Positions 34,858 through 42,154 of a DNA stretch of 64,000 nt are shown piece after piece; position 1 is the stretch's first letter, and the number at the start of each line of letters is the position of its first letter. The position numbers and the translations under genes were made by a program. This stretch comes from Paenibacillus phoenicis. GTDB lineage: Bacteria > Bacillota > Bacilli > Paenibacillales > Paenibacillaceae. A model generated the notes under the pieces. It made no database searches, had not been told where the DNA came from, and saw only the letters and a program-made list of their open reading frames with translations. The stretch spans positions 2,706,501 to 2,770,500 of the forward strand of contig NZ_JAYERP010000001.1 of NCBI RefSeq assembly GCF_034718895.1. Reading direction: 5' to 3'.

Positions 34858-35024
34858 CGTCTAACGTTCTTGCATTAACGACGCCCCACCACCTTAAGGC
34901 TCCAGAGGAACCGGCCGCGATGCGGTTAGGTGGTGCGGGTGTGTCGCCTGTGATAGCCTCTTCGAAATGCCTCGGGCGACCGTGGGACGGCGAAGCCGAC
35001 CCGATGCGTGAATGCATTGTTAGC
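34858..35024 (-). repeat. attC-like site 8
   Basis: Outer core tctaacg / gttagc. The inner boxes read gcattaacg / cgtgaatgc: GCATT pairs with AATGC where other sites have GTATT with AATAC, a clean compensatory change. Arm 2 is tgtcgcc / ggcgacc. Confidence 0.92.
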
Positions 35025-35940
35025 TGATGTTGCTGCCTTCTCTTGAAATTTCCCGCGAGGTATTTCTTCTATAATTATCAAATAATTTTTTTATATCCGA
35101 TTTTCTTGTTACATAGCTAGTTAATACTTGACTATTCTGAACAAAGTTACTAACTTTCTTAATATTGATGTTACAGAAGAAAAGAATCCTTAGTTTTAAT
35201 TTACCTCTTAAATTATCATCTATGGTTTTCTTAAAGCTAAGTCTTATAAACAATATCTCATACGCAGCATAGAGTACAAAAAAATATATGTAGATTACAA
35301 ACATCAATGAAAGGAGTAGCGGTAAAAGAAAGTCCTTAATTAATTCACTTACGTTAATTTGATCTAAGCCTAATATAATTGATCTTATTGAGTGAATTAT
35401 TACAATGAACCCTATTATAAATAATATAGCGTTGAAGAAGTTCTTTATGATTGCATTTCTATTTTGGTAATCTGCCGAATGTTCTATAAATCCTACAAAT
35501 ATAGAAGAAACGATAATAAGAAACACAATTACAATCTCCCATATTACTCTGAAACTATAAAGGTTAGTAATGAACTCTACGATAGCGACTATTTTGACAT
35601 TTTCTTTAATCATATTATAAAAGTAGCTAATATCTTTTGCCTTTCCGATTGCAGATGACGCAGAAATTACACCGGTAACGAAAAACCATACAAGTGTGTC
35701 TTTCAACTGTCTATATTCCCAGAATCCAATCTTTATTAAAATATAGATCATTAACAAGTAATAAATACACATAGTGATATACCAATATACTAACTTTCTA
35801 CTAAACATAATTTTTAGCATACCTGGAATTTGTGCTCTTACATTATGTAAAGAGAGTGCATACAAAATAAAAATCAATATCCAAAATCCAATAGCTAGTT
35901 CCCTATTGCTAAATACTTGATTTAATTGTGAGAGCCACAT
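35020..35940 (-). CDS. Cassette 8: multi-pass membrane protein of unknown function
   Basis: A 306-residue protein with about six hydrophobic helices (for example 'LAIGFWILIFILYALSL', 'VYWYITMCIYYLLMIYILI', 'FLLPLLLSLMFVIYIYFFV') and a basic cytoplasmic C-terminal region. No family is recognised. The TAA stop lies inside the core of attC site 8, so the gene fills its cassette. A membrane-acting defence or transport role is possible but unsupported. Confidence 0.65.
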   Translation of the reverse strand: MWLSQLNQVFSNRELAIGFWILIFILYALSLHNVRAQIPGMLKIMFSRKLVYWYITMCIYYLLMIYILIKIGFWEYRQLKDTLVWFFVTGVISASSAIGKAKDISYFYNMIKENVKIVAIVEFITNLYSFRVIWEIVIVFLIIVSSIFVGFIEHSADYQNRNAIIKNFFNAILFIIGFIVIIHSIRSIILGLDQINVSELIKDFLLPLLLSLMFVIYIYFFVLYAAYEILFIRLSFKKTIDDNLRGKLKLRILFFCNINIKKVSNFVQNSQVLTSYVTRKSDIKKLFDNYRRNTSREISREGSNIS

Positions 35941-35977
35941 TTTATCATCTCGCTCTTTTGTGTTTTCGCAGCAATGT

Positions 35978-36140
35978 CAGCTAACGTTCTCGTATTCACG
36001 AACCCTCACTGGCTTAAGAGGCTTTAGCCCCGGGTCCGACGGACTTTGCCAGTGCAGGGTTGTCTGCTGATTCCACTTCCTCGAAAACCCTCTTGCAGAC
36101 CAAGGACCGTTAGGCCCGCAGCGTGAATACGGTGTTATCT
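35978..36140 (-). repeat. attC-like site 7
   Basis: Outer core gctaacg / gttatct, inner boxes gtattcacg / cgtgaatac. Arm 1 is cactggc / gccagtg, arm 2 is tgtctgc / gcagacc, and arm 3 is ggaccgttaggccc. Confidence 0.9.
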
Positions 36141-36175
36141 GCTGTTCCTCGACTCCAATGAAATACTTTCAAGTA

Positions 36176-36703
36176 CTAATTCTTTGTTATCTCGATGATT
36201 GAAGCATGTGGAATCTCCTCGATTTCGTACTGTGTCCTAAATGCCATTCCATGTCCTACTACAATCACATAGTCATATGTTTTGTATTTATCAATCACTT
36301 TGTCCATTCTATCTTTCATCATTTGTTTAGATTCCCATTTCCTCGTTTCTCCTGCTGGATAAATTCCTTTATGATTATCATAATCTATACTTAATTCTCT
36401 TAATTGCTCTAATGAATCATATTGAAAGGTGAGATCTCGCTGCCATTCCCTTAGATCAAATTCGACTCTTAGCTCTAGCTTTAGTTCTTTGGACAGGATC
36501 GCGGCTGTCTGCATTGCTCTTGTATATGGAGAACTTATTATAATATTTCCCTTTTTTAGTCTTGGATCTCGTGATGCACTATGTACTTGTTTGATACCGC
36601 CTTCTGTAAGTGGGACTAAATCCCGTCCATGTCCTCTAAGTTTATATATTTCGTTAATTTCCCATAATGGTTCGCCATGGCGAACTAAATAATATGTTGT
36701 CAT
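36176..36703 (-). CDS. Cassette 7: histidine phosphatase family protein
   Basis: A 175-residue phosphoglycerate-mutase-type histidine phosphatase. The catalytic motif 'YYLVRHGEPLWE' (RHG) is at the N-terminus, 'NIIISSPYTRAMQTAAILS' supplies the second arginine, and 'YDYVIVVGHGMAFR' supplies the late catalytic histidine. The substrate is unknown. It is slightly shorter than typical members. Confidence 0.85.
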   Translation of the reverse strand: MTTYYLVRHGEPLWEINEIYKLRGHGRDLVPLTEGGIKQVHSASRDPRLKKGNIIISSPYTRAMQTAAILSKELKLELRVEFDLREWQRDLTFQYDSLEQLRELSIDYDNHKGIYPAGETRKWESKQMMKDRMDKVIDKYKTYDYVIVVGHGMAFRTQYEIEEIPHASIIEITKN

Positions 36704-36746
36704 TCATTCCACGTCTCTCTATTAATAATTTGCTTTCGAGGAATTG

Positions 36747-36896
36747 CAGATAACGTTTTTGTATTCACGAAACGACCCAGCCTTAGATAGCTCTTATCTT
36801 AGGCTGGGTCGTTTGTTGTCTGAGCTTGCTTCTTCGGTTATTCGTCTGACAACCAAGAGACAATTAAGTCTCGCAGCGTGAATACGGTGTTAAGTG
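36747..36896 (-). repeat. attC-like site 6
   Basis: Outer core gataacg / gttaagt. The internal sequence is nearly identical to site 10 and shares arm 1 with site 3. Left and right outer cores do not match each other here, because each belongs to a different cassette, as expected for an integrated attC. Confidence 0.92.
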
Positions 36897-37237
36897 AAGT
36901 CTCCCTCTTCTTGAATTGCCCTCACGATAATGGGTTTAACTTCTTTTAGGTTTCTTGTAGCTACTTCCCAAACGATACTTTCATCAATTCCAAAATATTC
37001 GTGAATCAAGATATTCCTTAGTCCGATCATATTCTTCCAAGGGACTTCTGGATACTTCCTCTTAACTTCATCGCTAAGATTTCTAGCGGCTTCTCCGATA
37101 ATTTCTAAGTTTCTTATTACTGCATCCAAAAGCATTTGATTAGCTAAAAACTCATCATATTTAACGGCACCGAGATAAGTTTCTATCCGATTAATTGACT
37201 CTAGAATGTCCATTAGTACATTAACCGATCGCTTCAC
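36890..37237 (-). CDS. hepT: Cassette 6: HepT-like ribonuclease toxin (DUF86)
   Basis: A 115-residue HEPN-domain protein. The diagnostic R-x4-H-x-Y motif reads 'GLRNILIHEYFGID' near residue 75, preceded by 'EIIGEAARNLSDEVK'. HepT proteins are toxins neutralised by their partner MntA, which modifies the tyrosine of this motif with AMP. The GTG start overlaps the stop of the mntA-like gene. The pair fills one cassette and the TAA stop is inside the attC core. Confidence 0.88.
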   Translation of the reverse strand: MKRSVNVLMDILESINRIETYLGAVKYDEFLANQMLLDAVIRNLEIIGEAARNLSDEVKRKYPEVPWKNMIGLRNILIHEYFGIDESIVWEVATRNLKEVKPIIVRAIQEEGDFT

Positions 37238-37521
37238 TGATATTGTACCTCGCTAAGAATTTCATCTTTCATATAAGATTTAATGGCATTAGGGGTTACA
37301 AGATCGACTTCTCTGCCAAATACAGACTCTAAATAATCCTTCAAATCCAAAAATTCAAATCCTACTGGACGAGAAAATTCAACTAATAAATCGATATCAC
37401 TTGTTTCCGTCTGTTCATCTCGAGCAAAAGAACCAAATAATCCTATCTTCGAAACATAAAAACGATCCATCAAAAATCTCTTTTCAATCCTTAACTTGTT
37501 TTCAATATCTTCTCGCTTCAT
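37234..37521 (-). CDS. mntA: Cassette 6: MntA-like nucleotidyltransferase antitoxin
   Basis: A 95-residue minimal nucleotidyltransferase. The core motif is 'IGLFGSFARDEQTETSDIDLL' in essence: GSFARxE with SDIDLLVEF, holding the catalytic aspartates. MntA antitoxins AMPylate the HepT toxin. The ATG at 37521 follows AAGGAGGG; an earlier in-frame ATG lies upstream of that ribosome site. It overlaps hepT by four bases. Confidence 0.88.
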   Translation of the reverse strand: MKREDIENKLRIEKRFLMDRFYVSKIGLFGSFARDEQTETSDIDLLVEFSRPVGFEFLDLKDYLESVFGREVDLVTPNAIKSYMKDEILSEVQYQ

Positions 37522-37606
37522 TGAATTCCCTCCTTGTTTCAAGATTATGTTTTCATTATAACCTAATGGATATTATTTTGTTCGTATTGTCTTTAAAGGG
37601 AGATTT

Positions 37607-37768
37607 CACTTAACGTTCTTGTATTCACGAACCCGAGAGCCTTAAGTGAACAACGGGAACGGGTCGCCAGACTTAGGCTCGCAGTGGTTGTCTGCCTGAT
37701 CCCCTTCTTCGAAATGCCGCGGGCAGACCAAGGGGCATTAGCCCTGCAGCGTGAATACGGTGTTAGAC
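37607..37768 (-). repeat. attC-like site 5
   Basis: Outer core cttaacg / gttagac, inner boxes gtattcacg / cgtgaatac. Arm 1 is gagagcctta / tta ggctcgc, arm 2 is tgtctgcc / gggcagacc, and arm 3 is aggggcattagccct. Confidence 0.9.
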
Positions 37769-37839
37769 GAAGTACTTGTCCTCTTTGAGTTTACTGATAT
37801 AGTTATTATTAAATCCTTAATGTCCTTGGAGGTAATATC

Positions 37840-38739
37840 TTGAGAAATCTTGTGGACGATTATTTAACTCATAATTTAACCCCTTTACTTTTAGAATTTG
37901 GTGCAAATACAGAAGTTGTCTCGAAAGTCTGCGCTGATATCAACTCAAGGTTATCGTCAATAATTTATCGTTGGAGTGATGAAGAATTCCGTTCAACAAT
38001 ACTCCTACATGGAATTGAAGAAGCCACATACTATAGCCCTGTGAGTGATATAAATATAAGGGCACTTGTGGTAGTTTGTATTAGAAATAGCTTGCTAGAG
38101 GACCTTTCAAGCACAAGATCTGCAGCCAAAAGTCTTGGTTTATCAAATCCTATTATCTCAGATGACCAAATTAAGAAAATTACTTCGGATGCTATTACTT
38201 TCTTCTCAAATAACGACCTGCTGTCAGCATCCCAACAAATCACTAAGCCTCTAGTGGATCCTTTCGAAAAGATTCAATTTGAGTATCCTCTAGCCTGGTA
38301 TGTAATGAGAAAACTTAGTAAATGTACTAATTTTACAACATTTGGGGCCAAAGAAATTTTGAAAAGTAATGACTATACTACCAACAAAAGTAATGCATCG
38401 GATATCTTTGTAGAAGTTCAAAGTGGAATTGACCCCACTATTAATCATACCTTAAACAAAATACTTGAAAGTATTAGAAACAGGAAACAGCACTTTTTCT
38501 TTTCGGACTCTTTCAAGATGATAACAAGGCACCCAGAGAAATTGTATAAAATTATTGAATCCGTCCTAAATGCAAATGCTCCAGTAGTGACCTTTAACTA
38601 TTACATTAGTAATGGCTATGTTGCACGCAGAACTAATTTGTTAAAACCAGCCCACTCAGAGAAAGATCTTAACGAAAAGTACAAGAATACTAATGGCTTA
38701 AGAAAGGCGCATTTAGAGATAATTAAAATCATGCGCTGA
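37840..38739 (+). CDS. Cassette 5: unknown protein encoded against the array direction
   Basis: A 299-residue soluble protein starting at TTG 37840 after GGAGGTAAT. It contains 'WSDEEFRSTILLHGIEEATY', 'YPLAWYVMRKLSKCTNFTTF' and 'HFFFSDSFKMITRHPEKLYK'. No domain is recognised. It is the only single-gene cassette whose gene opposes the array promoter, so it must use its own promoter. A TTGAGT hexamer about 40 bp upstream may be the -35 element. Its function is open. Confidence 0.65.
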   Translation: MRNLVDDYLTHNLTPLLLEFGANTEVVSKVCADINSRLSSIIYRWSDEEFRSTILLHGIEEATYYSPVSDINIRALVVVCIRNSLLEDLSSTRSAAKSLGLSNPIISDDQIKKITSDAITFFSNNDLLSASQQITKPLVDPFEKIQFEYPLAWYVMRKLSKCTNFTTFGAKEILKSNDYTTNKSNASDIFVEVQSGIDPTINHTLNKILESIRNRKQHFFFSDSFKMITRHPEKLYKIIESVLNANAPVVTFNYYISNGYVARRTNLLKPAHSEKDLNEKYKNTNGLRKAHLEIIKIMR

Positions 38740-38769
38740 TTTTAATGTTCTGATCACTTACAAGTATTT

Positions 38770-38936
38770 CGTCTAACGTCTGTGTATTCACGACCCCGAG
38801 AATCTTAAGGCTCCGGAGGAGCCGGCCGCGACGCGGTTAGGTTCGCAGGGTTGTCCGCTTGGATCCACTTCTTCGAAATTCCTCGGGCGGACCGAGCAGC
38901 CACCAGGCTGCGATGCGTGAATACGGTGTTAGATGA
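38770..38936 (-). repeat. attC-like site 4
   Basis: Outer core tctaacg / gttagat, inner boxes gtattcacg / cgtgaatac. Arm 1 contains ggccgcgacgcggttag, arm 2 is tgtccgc / gcggacc, and arm 3 is gcagccaccaggctgc, a sequence unlike other copies but still self-complementary. Confidence 0.92.
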
Positions 38937-38959
38937 AGTACCCGTTCTCTTCGATTCAC

Positions 38960-39538
38960 TTACACCTCAACAATTCCTTGTGATTCATATGGATAGTCAA
39001 TTTGTTTCTTGATGATTTCTACAGCATCCTTATTAACTAATAGGCTAACAATATATAAAGCAAGATCAATTGATGTCGATACTCCCCCGGCAGTTATGAG
39101 ATTCCCATCCTTAACTATTCTTGATTTAATCACTTCTTCACAATATGGCTCTAGTAATTCATAAGCATTGGGATGTGTTGTTGCTTTCTTGTACTTTAAA
39201 AAGCCTGCAGCTCCTAGTAAAAGCGAGCCTGTACAAACAGACACTATGTACTTTACCTTATCAGCTTGTCCCAACCATGTGATAAATTCCTCGTCAAATC
39301 TGAGTTTACGTGTTCCCATCCCTCCAGGAACAAATAATAGATCATATTGTGAGAGATCTGGCTTGATCTTGTTTACTTTAATTGTTAATCCTAACTCATC
39401 AGATATTTCTTCAGATAGGCCACAGATATCCCATGTGGTCCCTTTTTCTTCAAATAAGTTCAACCGATAGATAACATCATAAAATCCAATAAAATCAAGA
39501 AATGTGATTCCATTGAAGAGGACAAAACCGATCTTCAT
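38960..39538 (-). CDS. Cassette 4: DJ-1/PfpI family protein
   Basis: A 192-residue class I amidotransferase-like protein. It starts 'MKIGFVLFNGITFLDFIGFY', has 'LLFVPGGMGTRKL', and carries the nucleophile cysteine in 'YIVSVCTGSLLLGAAGFLK', followed by 'KATTHPNAYELL' and 'LITAGGVSTSIDLALYIV'. This set matches the isonitrile-hydratase or ThiJ-like branch. The substrate is unknown. GGAGG precedes the ATG. Confidence 0.87.
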   Translation of the reverse strand: MKIGFVLFNGITFLDFIGFYDVIYRLNLFEEKGTTWDICGLSEEISDELGLTIKVNKIKPDLSQYDLLFVPGGMGTRKLRFDEEFITWLGQADKVKYIVSVCTGSLLLGAAGFLKYKKATTHPNAYELLEPYCEEVIKSRIVKDGNLITAGGVSTSIDLALYIVSLLVNKDAVEIIKKQIDYPYESQGIVEV

Positions 39539-39581
39539 ACGAACTGACCTCCTAGGTTTGATCGCTCTTTACAGGTATTTC

Positions 39582-39728
39582 ATCTAACGTTTTTGTATTC
39601 ACGAAACGACCCAGCCTTAGATAGCTCTTATCTTAGGCTGGGTCGTTTGTTGTCTGAGCTTCTTCCATGATTATACATCCGACAACCAAGGGGCGATAGC
39701 CCCGCAGCGTGAATACTGTGTTAACTGA
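39582..39728 (-). repeat. attC-like site 3
   Basis: Outer core tctaacg / gttaact, inner boxes gtattcacg / cgtgaatac. Arm 1 is identical to sites 6 and 10. Arm 2 ends in gacaacc, and arm 3 is ggggcgatagcccc. Confidence 0.92.
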
Positions 39729-39769
39729 AGTCAACAACTTCATCGAACTGCTTCACTCTCTATGTATTA

Positions 39770-40048
39770 CTAGTCTTTATTCCCATCAGCATAAGCCTCC
39801 GTTATAATTTGAACACCCATTTTGAAACCATAGATGAATACTTCAGTTGAATATATCGAAGAAGACTTTCCTAATAGATCATATATTTTTTCAAGAAGTT
39901 CTATCTCATCCTCCGTCAGGCTGGTTATTAGCTTCTCCTTGAAGTTTGAGATTTCGACATTCAACAACTTGTACTCTGGATTCTTTGGTATAATCTTTTC
40001 TTCTGGTCTAATTTCTCCAAAATACAATTGCTCTAATAAGCTACTCAT
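39770..40048 (-). CDS. Cassette 3: small protein resembling DUF6809
   Basis: A 92-residue protein beginning 'MSSLLEQLYFGEIRPEEKI' with 'PKNPEYKLLNVEISNFKEKL' and ending 'EVFIYGFKMGVQIITEAYAD'. The pattern fits a small family (DUF6809) usually found near XRE regulators in Bacillota; this name is from memory. Function is unknown. It is divergent from the XRE gene in the same cassette and shares its operator region. Confidence 0.65.
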   Translation of the reverse strand: MSSLLEQLYFGEIRPEEKIIPKNPEYKLLNVEISNFKEKLITSLTEDEIELLEKIYDLLGKSSSIYSTEVFIYGFKMGVQIITEAYADGNKD

Positions 40049-40084
40049 CCTTCATTCCCTCCATTGTGTTTCTCATAAGAATAC

Positions 40085-40127
40085 TTTAGCGATTTTATCG
40101 CTAAAACTCAATAGCGAATTACTCGCT
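40085..40127. promoter_or_regulatory. Probable operator of the XRE regulator
   Basis: Two neighbouring palindromes, tttagcgattttatcgctaaa (40085-40105, 21 bp including the centre; arms tttagcga / tcgctaaa) and agcgaattactcgct (40113-40127), share the half-site AGCGA. They lie between two divergent genes, as expected for autoregulation by the XRE protein. Confidence 0.7.
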
Positions 40128-40155
40128 AGAGTATTTTTATGTTGGAGGTGTTTAT

Positions 40156-40374
40156 ATGTACCCAAGAATTAGAAGCTTGCGTGAAGATAAAGATTTAACT
40201 CAATCTCAAATTGCTGCATATCTCAACTGTAGTCAACGTATATACAGTAATTATGAACGCGGTGAAGTCGATATTCCAACCGCCATACTCATTAAACTTG
40301 CCGACTTCCACCAAACCAGCACCGATTATCTTCTTAATAGAACTAACATTAAACAAGCTTATCCCAAAGATTGA
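40156..40374 (+). CDS. Cassette 3: XRE-family helix-turn-helix regulator
   Basis: A 72-residue Cro/C1-type repressor that is little more than one HTH domain: 'RSLREDKDLTQSQIAAYLNC', 'SQRIYSNYERGEVDIPTAIL' and 'LADFHQTSTDYLLNRT'. GGAGGTG precedes the ATG. It is encoded opposite to the array direction and divergent from the DUF6809-like gene, with paired palindromes between them. It probably represses both genes, which could form an addiction or regulatory pair. Confidence 0.85.
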   Translation: MYPRIRSLREDKDLTQSQIAAYLNCSQRIYSNYERGEVDIPTAILIKLADFHQTSTDYLLNRTNIKQAYPKD

Positions 40375-40413
40375 AAAAGATTTTTGGAGTTCTTATTTCA
40401 CTATCGTTGATTT

Positions 40414-40582
40414 CAGTTAACGTTCTCGTATTCACGAACCCGAGAACCTTAAGGCAGCTTTAGCTGCCGGCCGCGACGCGGTTAGGTTCGCAGGGTTGTT
40501 CGCCTGAATCCACTTCCAGCTTCATCCTCATCGGGCGAACCAAGGGCCGACTGGCCCGCAGCGTGAATATATTGTTATATGA
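40414..40582 (-). repeat. attC-like site 2
   Basis: Outer core gttaacg / gttatat, inner boxes gtattcacg / cgtgaatat. Arm 1 has sub-hairpins ggcagctttagctgcc and ccgcgacgcgg, arm 2 is tgttcgcc / gggcgaacc, and arm 3 is gggccgactggccc. Confidence 0.92.
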
Positions 40583-40604
40583 CGTCATAGACTTCTTCGA
40601 TTAA

Positions 40605-41057
40605 CTACCAATGAATGTATCCTGACTTCTTTAAGATCTTATAGGTCATTGAATTCAATTCATTTATTGGCTCTTTTAAACTAAAATACTTCAATTCAAG
40701 TCCTTCATTATCATTGATTGTTGGAATCCCAGATACCTTGTGGGCTTCGTATACTATAATTGCATTATAAACTTCATCGCCATGAGGATATTGATAGTAC
40801 ATATCACTTCCAGATAAGACCGTTATAAATTTCAGTTCTTCTGCATTGAGTCCAGCTTCTTCATATAATTCTCTATGTCCTGCTTCTTCAAAAGTTTCAG
40901 CTATTTCTAAGGCTCCTCCAATAACTCCCCAATCTCCTGTATCCGTTCTTCTTTGAAGCAGTATATTCTTTTCTTCGTTCAATACGATAACCGTCACACC
41001 AGTCAAAATTAAAGGTCGAGTACCGACCAATTTCCGGAGTTCTGAAATATATCCCAT
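40605..41057 (-). CDS. Cassette 2: Nudix hydrolase
   Basis: A 150-residue Nudix hydrolase. The Nudix box G-x5-E-x7-RE-x-x-EE-x-G is complete, from 'GALEIAETFEEAGH' to 'RELYEEAGL' (about residues 53-75). It is preceded by 'LLQRRTDTGDWGVIGG' and ends with 'LNSMTYKILKKSGYIHW'. The likely substrate is a nucleoside diphosphate derivative, but this cannot be specified. GAGGAA precedes the ATG. Confidence 0.9.
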   Translation of the reverse strand: MGYISELRKLVGTRPLILTGVTVIVLNEEKNILLQRRTDTGDWGVIGGALEIAETFEEAGHRELYEEAGLNAEELKFITVLSGSDMYYQYPHGDEVYNAIIVYEAHKVSGIPTINDNEGLELKYFSLKEPINELNSMTYKILKKSGYIHW

Positions 41058-41095
41058 CTTGATTCCTCTTTCTAATATTCATTTGTCTGTGATGT

Positions 41096-41259
41096 CATAT
41101 AACGTTCCTTGTATTCACGACGCCCCACCACCTTAAGGTCACGAAGTGACCGGCCGCGATGCGGTTAGGTGAATGGATGTGTCCCGGCAATTACTTCCCC
41201 GACTTATCTTCCGGGACCGAGGCGGCTTGTCCGCCGATGCGTGAACACATTGTTAGATG
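41096..41259 (-). repeat. attC-like site 1
   Basis: Outer core tataacg / gttagat. The inner boxes are gtattcacg / cgtgaacac. Arm 1 has ggtcacgaagtgacc and ggccgcgatgcgg, arm 2 is tgtcccgg / ccgggacc, and arm 3 is ggcggcttgtccgcc. It is the copy nearest the recombinase. Confidence 0.92.
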
Positions 41260-41284
41260 ATGCTTGCAGGCCTCTTTGAATTAC

Positions 41285-41992
41285 TTACACTATTTTCTTT
41301 GCAACATAGGTTATACAATCCGTTGTCAGTTTTACGGGTTCTCCATTTCTGTCAATCTCATATTCTAATTGTTTTACAAATCGTTTTTTGATTTCCCAAC
41401 CAGAATATTGATGATCCAATAATTCCATCATTCGTTCAGTAGATATATTCACTTCAAACATTGGATCTAATTCTTGTCCATTATCAAGGTTTACTTCCTT
41501 TATGTTCGATCCAATAATTATACAGTTGGATCCATTCGTTTTGGTTCCAAGAGTCATTTCTTTAAGCTTTATTTCCAATGCCCTTTCCGAACTAACATGT
41601 TCCAAGGCAGATACAGAAATAATCATGTCATACTCGTCTTGTTCGATTCTGAACTGTTCAATATCTGATAATCTTGTAACAATATATTGTTCAACCCCAA
41701 ATTTGTTACTATAGCTTTTCAATTTATCTATCGCTGATTCCAATAAATCAACGCAAACTACTTTCCCCATTCTGGTCTTTAATGATTCTGCTATGGGGAT
41801 ACTATTCCTACCAATTCCAGATCCTAAATCTAATACAGATAAGTATTCTTGACCTTTATACTCATCGAGGAGGTCGATTACGGTTCTTACTGGTCTATGC
41901 AGCCACGAACCAGGTTCATACAAATTGTAATTATCATAACAGAAGTCATGATATTTCTTCTCTTCTGATCTTATATACGCTACTCTGTCCAA
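41285..41992 (-). CDS. Cassette 1: SAM-dependent methyltransferase
   Basis: A class I methyltransferase of about 235 residues. The SAM-binding motif I is 'YLSVLDLGSGIGRNSIPIAE', motif II 'GKVVCVDLLESAIDKLK', and post-motif 'EYDMIISVSALEHVSSERA' includes the usual SALEH. The likely substrate is a small molecule, but it is unknown. The TTG at 41992 follows AGAGGTGAG; the frame is open eight codons further but without a ribosome site. It is the first cassette, about 100 bp downstream of the array promoter. Confidence 0.85.
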   Translation of the reverse strand: MDRVAYIRSEEKKYHDFCYDNYNLYEPGSWLHRPVRTVIDLLDEYKGQEYLSVLDLGSGIGRNSIPIAESLKTRMGKVVCVDLLESAIDKLKSYSNKFGVEQYIVTRLSDIEQFRIEQDEYDMIISVSALEHVSSERALEIKLKEMTLGTKTNGSNCIIIGSNIKEVNLDNGQELDPMFEVNISTERMMELLDHQYSGWEIKKRFVKQLEYEIDRNGEPVKLTTDCITYVAKKIV

Positions 41993-42019
41993 ACCCTCAC
42001 CTCTAGCTTTCTGCAAGTT

Positions 42020-42076
42020 TCATCTAACTCCCTTATCTCTGCACGTCACAAATACCATCTTGACCTGGGGATTTGC
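42020..42076 (-). other. attI-like junction between recombinase region and cassette 1
   Basis: Only one half of the repeat structure is present here. The bases read on the minus strand are gggag^ttagatgaaacttgcag. The part after the cut pairs with the 3' core of cassette 1 (GTTAGATGATGCTTGCAG at 41252). The bases before the cut (gataagggag) do not resemble an attC, so the site should be the primary insertion point. Its exact length cannot be told. Confidence 0.65.
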
Positions 42077-42088
42077 GTAATCGATTAC
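42077..42088. promoter_or_regulatory. Perfect palindrome overlapping the start of array transcription
   Basis: The 12 bp palindrome gtaatcgattac lies 9 bp downstream of the -10 hexamer. On the minus strand the surrounding TGTAATCGATTACG resembles a catabolite-responsive element or another LacI-family operator (central CG, A/T flanks). It would sit at about +3 to +15 of the transcript, a blocking position. Confidence 0.45.
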
Positions 42089-42097
42089 ATCACCTTA

Positions 42098-42126
42098 ATT
42101 ATACCTCCATTCCTTAATTCTGTAAG
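42098..42126 (-). promoter_or_regulatory. Array (Pc-like) promoter
   Basis: Read on the minus strand: -35 CTTACA, a 17 bp spacer, and a perfect -10 TATAAT. It lies just after the recombinase stop and points into the cassettes, the role of Pc in integrons. Confidence 0.7.
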
Positions 42127-42154
42127 TTGTAATTTATCCTCCTCCCGGAGTCTG

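Noticed and set aside
29972..41260. CRISPR array
   Set aside because: The repeats are 150-190 bp, structured, divergent in sequence and separated by whole genes, with no cas genes nearby.
29972..41260. Family of tRNA-like or other structured RNA genes
   Set aside because: The cloverleaf look comes from pairing DNA arms; there is no anticodon, T-loop or CCA pattern, and the copies mark cassette ends.
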